A DNA stretch of 33,463 bases, taken from Bacteroides timonensis (GTDB taxonomy: Bacteria; Bacteroidota; Bacteroidia; Bacteroidales; Bacteroidaceae). The stretch's first letter is position 1, and the number at the start of each line of letters is the position of its first letter. Under the pieces are notes generated by a model that did no database searches, was not told where the DNA came from, and worked only from the letters and a program-made list of their open reading frames with translations. The stretch covers positions 1-33,463 of the forward strand of contig NZ_CBVI010000110.1 in NCBI RefSeq assembly GCF_000513195.1. Reading direction: 5' to 3'. Position numbers and translations under genes: made by a program. Positions 1 through 7,722 of the stretch are shown here, one piece after another.

Positions 1-1
1 C

Positions 2-133
2 GTGGGGCTGGGCGATACCATGACCCCCGAGGACATACTGGAAGGCATCATGCGCATCACAGTGCTGGTGGCCATCAGCCGTCCGGCAGAGTTTATCGAA
101 ATCACCTTCCAGCAGCAGATGCAGAAGAGCTGA
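2..133 (+). CDS. Contractile tail sheath protein, C-terminal end (partial)
   Basis: An open frame enters from the left edge and stops at a TGA at 131-133, giving 43 residues. They contain GIMRITVLVAISRPAEFIEI and end in QQQMQKS. The 'I.V.VAI.RPAEFI.ITF.Q' pattern is the usual C-terminus of phage and eCIS sheath subunits (Afp2-4 type), the strand that links neighbouring sheath subunits. Its place just before two tube genes fits this. The start lies outside the window, so the size and number of sheath paralogues cannot be judged. Confidence 0.85.
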   Translation: MGLGDTMTPEDILEGIMRITVLVAISRPAEFIEITFQQQMQKS

Positions 134-177
134 GTTTAATCAAAATAGAAAAATAAACCATTTAAAATTTTAATATT

Positions 178-642
178 ATGGCAGACAATGGAGCAGCACA
201 AAGTGCAAGCACTCAGGCATGGCCGTTACCGAGTTTTTATTTCAAGGTATCAATTTCTAATGTAGGAGACATTTCGTGTAGCGAAGTGTCAGGTCTTGAA
301 TCGGAGTACGAGGAAATCACCTATCGTGCAGGTGACAGTCCCGTCTTTACCAAACTGAAAATGCCCGGATTGAGAAAGGCAGGAGACCTGACTTTGAAGA
401 AAGGTGTATTCAAGGACGACAAGGCATTGTGGGACTGGCTCAACAGTGTCAAACTGAACACCGTCCAGCGTGAAGTGGTAACAGTGAGCCTGCTCGATGA
501 ATCGGGTAGTCCTGTAAAGACTTGGGAGGCAGTGAACGCATGGCCGAAGAAACTGACGGTGGAAGGCTTCAAATCTGATGCCACTACCACGGCAATCGAA
601 ACATTGGTCATTGCTCACGAAGGAGTAAATCTGAAATCGTAA
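178..642 (+). CDS. eCIS inner tube protein (phage T4 gp19 / Afp1-like)
   Basis: This is a 154-residue protein of the gp19/Hcp-like tube fold, which stacks as hexameric rings inside the sheath. Visible family marks are PLPSFYFKVSI near the N-terminus, FSEVSGL-type text (CSEVSGLESEYEEITYR, about residues 36-52), KMPGL followed by LTLKKGVF, a WDWLN segment, and a C-terminal IETLVIAHEG strand. Length is typical (about 140-160). It starts 44 bp after the sheath stop, and a second tube gene follows after 3 bp, so all are probably co-transcribed. It is distinct enough from the next gene to be a separate tube isoform, as in Afp and MAC clusters. Confidence 0.92.
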   Translation: MADNGAAQSASTQAWPLPSFYFKVSISNVGDISCSEVSGLESEYEEITYRAGDSPVFTKLKMPGLRKAGDLTLKKGVFKDDKALWDWLNSVKLNTVQREVVTVSLLDESGSPVKTWEAVNAWPKKLTVEGFKSDATTTAIETLVIAHEGVNLKS

Positions 643-645
643 TTT

Positions 646-1131
646 ATGAGAAAGCAGTCTGCATCTTCCAATGCTAAGCAGCAGGGATGGAATCTTCCGA
701 CTTCATTCTACTTTCGTGTGGATTTTCAGAGAGGATCAAAGCATTTCCAAGCATCCTTTATGGAAATCAGCGGATTGGGCATGCAAATAAAGACCGAAAA
801 TAAAGGCTCGGTGGTAAGTTATAAGGTGCCCACAGGGATTTCGCACAGCGATATAACGTTGAAACGCCCTTTGACTCCCTATTCTGAAGGATTTACCACC
901 TGGATAAATAATTGGCAGAATTGGATGGAAGGAAGAGACGGACGTATTGAGGTGTATGATTTAGTAGTCAAGCTATTGGATTCTGACGGAAAACCTTTGG
1001 CCGGATGGCTGTGCAGACGTGCTTATCCCATAGACTGGAAACTGGATACATTGGATGCTACCGGAAGCAAATTGTCTTGTGAAACGATTGTCTTGACTTA
1101 TGTCAGTATGAGACGTTTGGAAATTTTGTAA
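646..1131 (+). CDS. eCIS tube-initiator-type protein (gp19-like paralogue)
   Basis: This 161-residue paralogue of the preceding tube protein keeps NLPTSFYFRVDF, FMEISGLGMQI, VPTGISHSDITLKRPL and a C-terminal CETIVLTYVSM strand. In eCIS clusters the second gp19-like gene usually encodes the tube subunit next to the baseplate (Afp5-like). That role is inferred from position before the LysM and spike genes. The gene begins 3 bp after the previous stop. It is more AT-rich than the later baseplate genes but in the same operon frame order. An unusually basic N-terminus (MRKQSASSNAK) precedes the fold. Confidence 0.88.
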   Translation: MRKQSASSNAKQQGWNLPTSFYFRVDFQRGSKHFQASFMEISGLGMQIKTENKGSVVSYKVPTGISHSDITLKRPLTPYSEGFTTWINNWQNWMEGRDGRIEVYDLVVKLLDSDGKPLAGWLCRRAYPIDWKLDTLDATGSKLSCETIVLTYVSMRRLEIL

Positions 1132-1137
1132 ACGGTT

Positions 1138-1323
1138 ATGGCAATCATCATCAAGGAAATGCGCATCCGTACCGTGGTGGAGAAACGAATCATTACGGAA
1201 ACGGAAGTTTCGGACGAAATAATCCGGAAGATAGAAAGCCGCGTGCTGGACAGGCTGTCCGAAGAAAACAGAAGCGGACAGCCTGCCGGACGGCGGCAGA
1301 CGAAGAGAAGAAACGAAAGATAA
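1138..1323 (+). CDS. Small DUF5908-like eCIS protein
   Basis: This 61-residue basic protein begins MAIIIKEMRIRTVVEKR and ends in an Arg-rich tail. The 'I.I.EM.IR..VE' opening and its place between the second tube gene and the LysM adaptor match the short DUF5908-type proteins regularly found there in Bacteroidetes eCIS. Function is not known to me; a minor baseplate or chaperone role is only inference. The middle (TETEVSDEIIRKIESRVLDRL) should form an amphipathic helix. It starts 6 bp after the previous stop. Confidence 0.75.
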   Translation: MAIIIKEMRIRTVVEKRIITETEVSDEIIRKIESRVLDRLSEENRSGQPAGRRQTKRRNER

Positions 1324-1335
1324 GACAGAAGCGAT

Positions 1336-1998
1336 ATGGGAAATATGAAGATAACAGCCTATGCGGACGACAGTTTCAACAGCGAATGCAAGTCCGCGCT
1401 GGAACTGCCCGCCAATCCAGAGAAGGTGAAGCTCAGTAAGGGAGTCCGCTATGCGGAGGACAAGCAGCTGGGCAGCCTGAACGGGTCTAATTCCTATGTG
1501 CGCTACGAACCTGAAACACTCTATTTCGAGTGTTTGCTTGACGTGACCAACGCAATGGGGGATGATGACGGGGAAAATCCCGTGCGTAACACGGTGAATG
1601 CACTCGAAGAGCGGTTATACGATTATAATACCAATGTGCACCGTCCCTCGTTCGTCAAAGTGGAACATGGCGACATCACCTTCTTCGGGCAGCTCAAGGC
1701 ATTGGAAACGGAATACACCCTTTTCAATCCCGAAGGGATGCCGCTACGCGCCGAACTGAAGGTGACACTGACGGGCTATTGCAGCCAGAAAGAAGAGAAG
1801 AAGCACTTCTCCAAACGCTCGCCCGACGTGTCGCGGCTCGTCACGCTGAAAGAGGGGCAGACACTTGCCGCCCTCTGTTATGAAATATACGGCGATGCGC
1901 TCCTGGTGGGGCAAGTCACACGATTCAATAACCTGAACGGTTACAGGAACATTCCCGCCGGTACGGAAATCCTGATGCCGATGCTAAAAAAAGAATAA
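1336..1998 (+). CDS. LysM-domain spike/tube adaptor (Afp7-like, gp53-type)
   Basis: This 220-residue baseplate protein is expected to join the inner tube to the VgrG spike. The N-terminal two thirds (MKITAYADDSF ... KVTLTGY) is the CIS tube-adaptor fold, with 'YVRYEPETLYFECLLD' and 'HGDITFFGQLKALETEYTLFNPEGMPLRAEL'. A single LysM-like module covers about residues 168-217 (VTLKEGQTLAALCYEIYGD ... IPAGTEILMP). The VRYEPETL-plus-LysM arrangement is standard for Afp7 and PVC7 homologues. The gene sits directly before vgrG with 4 bp between them. Confidence 0.9.
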   Translation: MGNMKITAYADDSFNSECKSALELPANPEKVKLSKGVRYAEDKQLGSLNGSNSYVRYEPETLYFECLLDVTNAMGDDDGENPVRNTVNALEERLYDYNTNVHRPSFVKVEHGDITFFGQLKALETEYTLFNPEGMPLRAELKVTLTGYCSQKEEKKHFSKRSPDVSRLVTLKEGQTLAALCYEIYGDALLVGQVTRFNNLNGYRNIPAGTEILMPMLKKE

Positions 1999-2002
1999 GA
2001 TT

Positions 2003-3778
2003 ATGGCAGATTCGCCTTCAATAAATAAAGACCGTGTACTGTCTTGCTCCGTCTATTGCAACGGCAGCAAGCTGAAAGAAAGTTATGCGCTGGTGTCCGC
2101 CACCGTGCGCCTGGAGCTGAACCGCATCGGCAAGGCAACGCTGAAGTTCAATGCCGGAAACATGGACAAGCAGACCTTCGACGAGAGCGACGACTCGCTC
2201 TTCAAGCCGGGCAACACCATCCGTCTGGATGCAGGCGGTATCGACAAGGAGGAAACGTTGTTCGAGGGCAGTATCATCGGGCTGCGCATCCTCACCGGCA
2301 AGGACTTCCGTTCCTATATGGTAGTAGAATGCCGTGACAACGCCTATCCCGCCACGCAAGGTCGCAAGAACCGCATCTTCGAGAAAAAGAAAGATAACGA
2401 AATCATCAAAGAAGTATTGTCTGATTATGGAAGCGTGGACGTGGATGCCACACCCTACCAGCACCCCACATTGGTGCAATACTACTGCTCCGACTGGGAC
2501 TTCGCCCTCTCGCGTGCCGATGCCAACGGGCTGTTTGTCTTTACCGACGGCAGCAAGATAAAGGTGAAGAAGCCGGAAGTCAGCGGCTCACCCGTACACA
2601 CCGTAACCTTCGGCACGGATATTACCGCCTTCGACCTCGAACTCTCGTCGGACGACCAGTTCACGCAGTACGAGGCGGTATCTTGGAGTCCCAAGGAGCA
2701 AAAAGCCGTAAAGGTCACCGCCTCCGCCCCCTCGCTCAACAAGCAGGGCGACCTGCAACCCAAGAACATCGCTTCCGGCGACAGCCTGCTGCTACAGACC
2801 GATGCGCCTACCGATGAGAAAGCCCTGAAGCAATGGGCGGACGGCATGGCTCTGAAAGCCGGGCTGGCACGCTATCAAGGCTCCGTCAGCTTCTACGGCT
2901 CGGCAAAGGTGAAGCCGGGCTGCATCATCGAGCTGAAAGGATTGGGCAAGCGGTTCAACGGTAACCTGTTCGTAGGCTCTGTAACGCACACCATCGAAAA
3001 CAACGAATGGATTACCCGGGCAGGCGCAGGCGTTTCGCCCCTCTGCATCACCGATGAAACAGATGTGGTTTCCCCTTCCGCCTCCGGCTTCCTGCCCGGT
3101 TTGCAGGGACTTCACGCCGCAGTGGTGAAGAAGCTGGACGGCGATCCGCTGAAAGAGCAACGCATGCAGATAGAACTGCCATGGATGGACGGAAAGAGCA
3201 AGCTGCTCTGGGCGCGCCTCTCCACCATGTATGCAACAGCAGGCATGGGCACTTTCTTCCTGCCCGAACCGGGCGATGAAGTACTGGTAGGCTTTATGAA
3301 CCAAGATCCTGCACACTCGGTAATCCTCGGCTCGCTGTACGGAGAGAAGCACAAGCCGCCCTACGAATACGAAGCGAAGAACAATACGAAGGCGATAGTG
3401 ACCCGTGAGAAGCTGCGCATCGAGTTCGACGAGGAAAAGAAGATAATAACGGTCTCCACCCCCGGAAAGAACACGGTGGAAATCAGTGACGACGGGAAGC
3501 ACATCAAGCTGACCGACCAGAACAAGAACGAAATAACGATGGACAAGAACGGTATCAGCCTCTCGTCCGCAAAAGATATTACGCTGAAAGCCAAAGGCAA
3601 CATCACGATGGATGCCACGATGAAACTCAGCGGCACCGCCAAGCAGGATGTAAGTATGGAAGGGCTGAACGTGAAAGTGCAGGCGAAAATAGGAGCCACC
3701 GTCAAGGGCAACGCCACGGCGGAACTCTCGGCAAGCGGCCAGACCACCGTGAAAGGTGCGATGGTCATGATAAACTAA
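2003..3778 (+). CDS. vgrG: VgrG-like central spike protein (Afp8-like)
   Basis: This 591-residue protein forms the trimeric central spike that pierces the target membrane. Residues 1 to about 360 are the gp27-like hub. About residues 365-450 are the gp5 OB domain, with LHAAVVKKLDGDP, IELPWMDG and LPEPGDEVLVGFMNQDP followed by LGSLYG. About 470-591 is a repetitive beta-helix needle (KLTDQNKNEITMDKNGISL, then repeated 'ITLKAKGNITM'-like strands). No extra C-terminal effector domain is fused. Length is typical for eCIS. It is GC-rich like the other baseplate genes. The PAAR tip gene lies 52 bp downstream. Confidence 0.96.
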   Translation: MADSPSINKDRVLSCSVYCNGSKLKESYALVSATVRLELNRIGKATLKFNAGNMDKQTFDESDDSLFKPGNTIRLDAGGIDKEETLFEGSIIGLRILTGKDFRSYMVVECRDNAYPATQGRKNRIFEKKKDNEIIKEVLSDYGSVDVDATPYQHPTLVQYYCSDWDFALSRADANGLFVFTDGSKIKVKKPEVSGSPVHTVTFGTDITAFDLELSSDDQFTQYEAVSWSPKEQKAVKVTASAPSLNKQGDLQPKNIASGDSLLLQTDAPTDEKALKQWADGMALKAGLARYQGSVSFYGSAKVKPGCIIELKGLGKRFNGNLFVGSVTHTIENNEWITRAGAGVSPLCITDETDVVSPSASGFLPGLQGLHAAVVKKLDGDPLKEQRMQIELPWMDGKSKLLWARLSTMYATAGMGTFFLPEPGDEVLVGFMNQDPAHSVILGSLYGEKHKPPYEYEAKNNTKAIVTREKLRIEFDEEKKIITVSTPGKNTVEISDDGKHIKLTDQNKNEITMDKNGISLSSAKDITLKAKGNITMDATMKLSGTAKQDVSMEGLNVKVQAKIGATVKGNATAELSASGQTTVKGAMVMIN

Positions 3779-3798
3779 GATGACAAACGATAAATAGT

Positions 3799-3824
3799 AA
3801 ATTGTAAATAGTCAAATTGTAAAT
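3799..3824 (+). repeat. Short AT-rich tandem spacer repeat
   Basis: The 11-mer AAATTGTAAAT occurs at 3799-3809 and again at 3814-3824 (period 15) between vgrG and the PAAR gene. A similar simple repeat, GACAATG three-fold, fills 16621-16642 between two baseplate genes. These look like slippage-prone intergenic filler; I see no promoter or terminator in them. Confidence 0.5.
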
Positions 3825-3830
3825 GAAATT

Positions 3831-4133
3831 ATGCCTCCAGCAGCAAGAATAACCGATATGCACACCTGCCCCATGCAGACCCCGGCGTTTCCCTCGCCGA
3901 TACCCCATGTGGGCGGCCCCGTAGTGGGTCCCAGTGTGCCGAACGTACTGATAGGGAAAATGCCGGCAGCCGTTGTAGGCGACATGTGCGTCTGCGTAGG
4001 TCCGCCGGACACGATAGTGAAAGGCTCGTCCACCGTGATGATTGGCGGAAGACCCGCCGCACGCATGGGCGACAGCACCGCGCATGGTGGAACGATAGTG
4101 GCGGGATGCCCCACGGTGATGATAGGAGGATAA
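3831..4133 (+). CDS. PAAR-repeat spike tip protein (Afp10-like)
   Basis: This 100-residue protein caps the VgrG trimer with a metal-bound sharp cone. PAAR-type marks are present: the N-terminal MPPAARITDMHTC, the GGPVVGPSVPNVLIG segment, AAVVGDMCVCVGPPD, and GGRPAARMGDSTAHGG ending in GCPTVMIGG. The paired H, C and His residues (H12, C13, and H88 in TAHGG) are the expected zinc ligands. Length equals a bare PAAR domain, so there is no fused toxin. In Afp-type clusters the PAAR gene often follows gp25; here it precedes gp25 and the two are split by a GNAT cassette. Confidence 0.95.
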   Translation: MPPAARITDMHTCPMQTPAFPSPIPHVGGPVVGPSVPNVLIGKMPAAVVGDMCVCVGPPDTIVKGSSTVMIGGRPAARMGDSTAHGGTIVAGCPTVMIGG

Positions 4134-4173
4134 ACCTCTCCCGAAAGAGAGGCCAATATAAACAAAAACGTTC

Positions 4174-4255
4174 TTTGACATACTGGAAAACAATACGGGA
4201 AATAGAATATAAAGCATTGTTTCTTTGGCAGTTCCCCCATTATGTACTACCTTTG
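4174..4255 (+). promoter_or_regulatory. Bacteroidales promoter with distal TTTGAC element
   Basis: TTTG at 4224-4227 and TACCTTTG at 4248-4255 (20-bp gap) match the -33/-7 consensus, placing transcription start near 4262, before the gene at 4287. A TTTGAC within AACGTTCTTTGACATACTGG begins at 4174, 74 bp upstream of the -7 box. The same element precedes the -7 boxes at 10155 (also 74 bp) and 11992 (68 bp). The preceding stretch holds only a weak CCTCTC/GAGAGG hairpin at 4135-4152. Confidence 0.6.
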
Positions 4256-4286
4256 CCATATTTAAATAAAAGAAAGGAGAACAATT

Positions 4287-4496
4287 ATGGCAAGACCGAT
4301 AAAAGAAACCCCGATACTTTTTGGCAATGATGCCCGGCGGTTCGAGGAACGGATGAAAAATCCGCCCAAAGAAACCCCTGAAGAGAAGGAGAGAAGATTG
4401 AAGCACTATCACACTGTGCTGCAATGGTTTGAAAACGGAAAGAAGTACGAAGATGAATTACGAGCAAGTAAGAATCCGCAAACTGCAATCGGATGA
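4287..4496 (+). CDS. Small charged protein paired with GNAT (possible antitoxin)
   Basis: This 69-residue, very charged and helix-rich protein begins MARPIKETPILFGNDARRFEERM. It overlaps the GNAT start in another frame by 44 nt, so the two are probably translationally coupled. A short charged protein directly before a stand-alone GNAT acetyltransferase, under its own promoter, is the layout of GNAT toxin-antitoxin modules. I do not see a clear RHH or HTH fold, so the antitoxin role is inferred. The MARPIKETP opening is one I associate with Bacteroides small proteins of this type. Confidence 0.6.
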   Translation: MARPIKETPILFGNDARRFEERMKNPPKETPEEKERRLKHYHTVLQWFENGKKYEDELRASKNPQTAIG

Positions 4497-5001
4497 AATG
4501 ATGCAGTCTTTTGACTGTGGAGACACCGACTTGAACGAATTCCTTTTAAAAGAAGCCGCCCTTTACCGTAAGGCACTATTGGCTGTAACCTATATTTTGG
4601 AAGATATTCCGACAGGAAACACCTTGGCTTACTTCAGTCTGGCAAACGACCGTGTTTCATTAAGTGATTTTGAGAACAAGACAGAATTCAACCGTTTCCG
4701 CAAGCACCGCTTTATCAATGAAAAGCGATTGAAAAGTTATCCTGCCGGCAAGTTATGCCGCCTGGCAGTCTGTTCCTCAGCCAAGGGCATGCATTTCGGC
4801 TCTTATCTGATAGACTTCATCAAAAGTTTCTTCATTACAGACAACAAGACCGGCTGCCGCTTCCTGACGGTAGATGCTTATGCGGATGCCATTCCGTTTT
4901 ATCTGAAGAATGGCTTCGTGCCTCTGAACGATGATGATAAAGAGGATGATACACGCTTGCTGTTTTTTGACTTGGAGACGGTTGCAGATACCGCTATCTA
5001 A
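4453..5001 (+). CDS. GNAT-family N-acetyltransferase
   Basis: This 182-residue GNAT protein should use acetyl-CoA to acetylate an amine. Family marks are the N-terminal VRIRKLQSDEMMQSFDCGDTDLNEFL (the 'F.CG...LN.FL' opening of TacT-like tRNA acetylating toxins), LAYFSLANDRVSL, RLAVCSSAKGMHFGSYLIDF as a degenerate acetyl-CoA loop, and a terminal 'DAIPFYLKNGF' that carries the usual Tyr. A TTG at 4429 would add eight residues; the ATG at 4453, with GGAAAGAAG just upstream, is the better start. It is probably a toxin-type GNAT with the upstream small protein. It separates two baseplate genes, so it is cargo rather than structure. Confidence 0.85.
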   Translation: MNYEQVRIRKLQSDEMMQSFDCGDTDLNEFLLKEAALYRKALLAVTYILEDIPTGNTLAYFSLANDRVSLSDFENKTEFNRFRKHRFINEKRLKSYPAGKLCRLAVCSSAKGMHFGSYLIDFIKSFFITDNKTGCRFLTVDAYADAIPFYLKNGFVPLNDDDKEDDTRLLFFDLETVADTAI

Positions 5002-5036
5002 GTCCAAATTCATAAAATTTTAATATTCTGTTTCCC

Positions 5037-5083
5037 GTCCCGCCCCTCTCCCTGCAAGGAGAAGGGCGGGACGTTCGTTTTCC
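5037..5083 (+). terminator. Rho-independent terminator after the GNAT gene
   Basis: A 15-bp stem with one mismatch (5037-5051 against 5058-5072, GTCCCGCCC/GGGCGGGAC at its base) closes a six-base loop and is followed by GTTCGTTTT. It ends the GNAT transcript 36 bp after the stop codon and before gp25. The baseplate genes downstream therefore need either read-through or their own promoter. Confidence 0.85.
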
Positions 5084-5128
5084 GGTATGCCTCAGAAATA
5101 GTTTGGAAACAAAAGAAAGGAAAACGAT

Positions 5129-5557
5129 ATGGACGAACAGAAAAGACTATTGGACACCGATGCCTTCCTGGGCAGAGGATGGAGCTTCCCCCCGACCTTG
5201 ACGGACGACGGAGTGGCGATGGCTGCCTACGAGGAAGACATCGAGCAGAGCCTGCACGTGCTGTTCAGCACCTCGCCCGGCGAGCGTGTCTGCCGCTACG
5301 ACTACGGCTGCCCCCTGCGGCGATATGCTTTCGAGCCGATAACCACGGAAACCACGGTGCGTATGCGGAGCGACATCGCCCGTGCAGTGATTCTCTTTGA
5401 ACCACGCATCACGCTGGAAGAGGTGTCGTTCGAGGAACAGCCTGCGGAGGGCGTGTTGCTGATACACCTCAGCTACACCGTGATTCGCACCAACAACCGC
5501 AACAACATGGTCTATCCGTTCTACCTCAATGAAGGGACAACGATCAGAAATGTATAA
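5129..5557 (+). CDS. gp25-like baseplate wedge protein (Afp9-like)
   Basis: This 142-residue protein of the GPW/gp25 family belongs to the conserved inner baseplate that touches the sheath. Visible marks are FLGRGWSFPPTL, EEDIEQSLHVLFSTSPGERVCRYDYGC (the family core, about residues 35-62) and ARAVILFEPRI. Length is slightly above the usual 110-140. ATG at 5129 follows AAAGGAAAACGAT. The M15 peptidase gene begins 17 bp after its stop, so the two are likely co-transcribed. Confidence 0.95.
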   Translation: MDEQKRLLDTDAFLGRGWSFPPTLTDDGVAMAAYEEDIEQSLHVLFSTSPGERVCRYDYGCPLRRYAFEPITTETTVRMRSDIARAVILFEPRITLEEVSFEEQPAEGVLLIHLSYTVIRTNNRNNMVYPFYLNEGTTIRNV

Positions 5558-5574
5558 CTCAACACTTTAAGCGT

Positions 5575-6060
5575 ATGAAATATTTTACTCTACAAGAATG
5601 TATCTACTCCTCCACGGCAGTGGAAAAAGGCATCGACAACACACCGTCGCCCGAGATAAAGGCGCATATCAAGGAATCCGTAGAAACGCTGCTCGACCCG
5701 CTGCGCGAGGCATGGGAAATCCATTGCCGACAGAACGGCTTGGGCAAGGTGGGTATCAACATCTCTTCCGGCTACCGCTGTCCGGCACTGAACAAGGCGG
5801 TGGGTGGCTCGTCCACCTCGGCACACCGCTACGGCTATGCGTTCGATCTGGTTCCGGTGAACGGACGGATGATGGAGTTCAAGCATTTCTGCCGCGAGTT
5901 CCTTGCCGGCCGCAAGTTCGACCAGCTGATTTCCGAGGGCGAGGATGACAGCGGAATGCCCAGCTGGATGCACGTGGGTTACAAGCATCCCGACGGCGTG
6001 CAACAACGGGGGCAGTATTTCTCGATGATACACGGTAAATATTATCCCATGACCAAGTAA
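5575..6060 (+). CDS. M15-family D,D-peptidase-like protein of the eCIS cluster
   Basis: This 161-residue zinc peptidase resembles VanY and phage endolysins, which cut peptidoglycan crosslinks or stems. The motif set is complete: SSGYRCPALN (about 64-73), SAHRYGYAFDL with H84 and D91 as metal ligands, and WMHVGY with H133 as the third ligand. There is no signal peptide, so it is either packaged on the particle or acts from the cytoplasm at lysis. Position straight after gp25 suggests a baseplate-linked cell-wall enzyme for passage or release, which is inference. The next gene with this base composition is 6.7 kb away, so this marks the left edge of the cargo island. Confidence 0.88.
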   Translation: MKYFTLQECIYSSTAVEKGIDNTPSPEIKAHIKESVETLLDPLREAWEIHCRQNGLGKVGINISSGYRCPALNKAVGGSSTSAHRYGYAFDLVPVNGRMMEFKHFCREFLAGRKFDQLISEGEDDSGMPSWMHVGYKHPDGVQQRGQYFSMIHGKYYPMTK

Positions 6061-6092
6061 AACAGATATAGTTAAGAATAAGAATAAACAAA

Positions 6093-7679
6093 ATGAATAC
6101 CAATATGAAGAGAAAGAAACTATTTACAGCAATATGCCTGATGACCGGGCTGTTGCTTGCAGGCTGCTCTAAAGATGAAATGACGGACGGCAACACCCTG
6201 CCCGAAGGACAATATCCGTTGGAGATTGCTTCGGTGACGATGAGCGTGGAGAGCAGCGAACAGCCGTGGAGTGCTAATGCTCCGCAGACACGGGTGGCGG
6301 AGAGCGAGAACGGTGAAAGCAGCGTGTGGAAAAAAGGCGATGTGTTCTATGTGAAAATTGAGGGCTATGACGAAGTGGGTACGTACAAGATAACCGATGC
6401 CGAAACCGGTACGGTGGAAGCCGTCACACCCATCTACTGGCACAGCACTACCCAAAACGGCAAAGTCACGGCTTGGTACACTTCCCCGTCTGCCACCACG
6501 GATGGCACGGTAGACCTTAGCAACCAATCCAAAGGTTTGGTGTATACGTTGCAAGCCACGACAAACGCCTCATACGGTGGTAGTCCCGTTTCCTTGAACT
6601 TTACTCACCAGCTATCCAAGGTGCGTGTCTATCTCCGGGGCACGGCCTACGAGGGAAACGCTACGGGCGTAACGATGAACAGCTATCCGGCATCCTGCAC
6701 CGTTGCCAACGGGGAAGTAACTGATTCCGGTACCACAGGAACCATCGCGATGCACCCCACTACTGCCAATGGCCAGCCTTGCTTCGAGGCAAATGTTCCC
6801 ATAGGTACACTGGCAAAAGACAATGCTTTTGCCGTAACCTTGGAAGGAGGTACAAGTGTTACGGTCAGCCTGACTGCGGATATGACGCTTGCTGTCGCCA
6901 ACCTTCATCGTGTAACGCTTAAACTGCACAAGAGCGGTACAACGGAAGTGAACCTTGCTCAACAGACAGGTGCTTATGAAATCAGCAGCGATGGTAATTA
7001 CTATTTCTACGGCTCCGGCCGCAACAGTATCAATGTGACAGGTGGAAATCCGAATATATATTTGGGTGATGCCAACATCTCGATAAATGACGGCAATGCC
7101 ATCAGCATAACAAGCGGAAGCCCGACCATCATTGTGCAGGGAGCAGATAATAAAGTGGACAGTGGTATGAACGGCGCGGCCATCTCCGTGGCAGCGGACT
7201 GCACCGTGACCATTAAAGGCAACGGCACGGACGATATGCTGACAACAACGGCAGGATATGAAGCCCCGGCTATCGGCAATACCTCCGATTGCGGGAACAT
7301 TACCATTGAAAAGATTACTTTGTATGCCAATACCAGTTATACAGCCCTTAATATTTGGCCGGGAATCGGAACCTATACAGGTAACTGCGGCATAATCACG
7401 ATAACCGATGCCACTGTCCATGCCAAAGCAATATATGCCCCGATGGAGGGAATGCCTGCTATAGGCTCAAAGTCAAGCGCGCCTACGATCAATGTCACAA
7501 ACTCCACGATCCATGCGTACCGTGGAAACGATAACACCGATTACATCGGAAAAGGAGGGTCTTATAGTACTGCCAATAAGGGAATCCAAGGCACTCTCGA
7601 AAATACAACCGTCTATTTATACACGATGATTGGACAAAGGGGATACAAATCAGATGGCAGTGAAAACTTTGGTTTGTAA
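6093..7679 (+). CDS. Fimbrillin-like surface lipoprotein with C-terminal beta-helix
   Basis: This 528-residue secreted protein has signal peptide MKRKKLFTAICLMTG and lipobox LLAGC (Cys25). The SKDE that follows resembles the acidic lipoprotein export signal of Bacteroidetes, predicting surface exposure. About residues 35-290 follow the fimbrillin (Mfa-like) pattern: TRVAESENGESSVWKKGD, the 'Y.W....T.WYTSP' segment, and LNFTHQLSKVRVYL. Residues about 300-510 are short repeated Gly/Asn/Thr-rich strands (INVTGGNPNIYLGDANISI, TINVTNSTIHAY) expected of a right-handed beta-helix. It starts 32 bp after the M15 stop. A Sec-exported lipoprotein cannot be an internal eCIS part, so it is more likely cargo or a surface adhesin. 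An alternative start is Met5. Confidence 0.85.
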   Translation: MNTNMKRKKLFTAICLMTGLLLAGCSKDEMTDGNTLPEGQYPLEIASVTMSVESSEQPWSANAPQTRVAESENGESSVWKKGDVFYVKIEGYDEVGTYKITDAETGTVEAVTPIYWHSTTQNGKVTAWYTSPSATTDGTVDLSNQSKGLVYTLQATTNASYGGSPVSLNFTHQLSKVRVYLRGTAYEGNATGVTMNSYPASCTVANGEVTDSGTTGTIAMHPTTANGQPCFEANVPIGTLAKDNAFAVTLEGGTSVTVSLTADMTLAVANLHRVTLKLHKSGTTEVNLAQQTGAYEISSDGNYYFYGSGRNSINVTGGNPNIYLGDANISINDGNAISITSGSPTIIVQGADNKVDSGMNGAAISVAADCTVTIKGNGTDDMLTTTAGYEAPAIGNTSDCGNITIEKITLYANTSYTALNIWPGIGTYTGNCGIITITDATVHAKAIYAPMEGMPAIGSKSSAPTINVTNSTIHAYRGNDNTDYIGKGGSYSTANKGIQGTLENTTVYLYTMIGQRGYKSDGSENFGL

Positions 7680-7722
7680 ACGTGAAGCAGGAAACAAAAT
7701 ACTAACTTAAAACTTGATGGAT

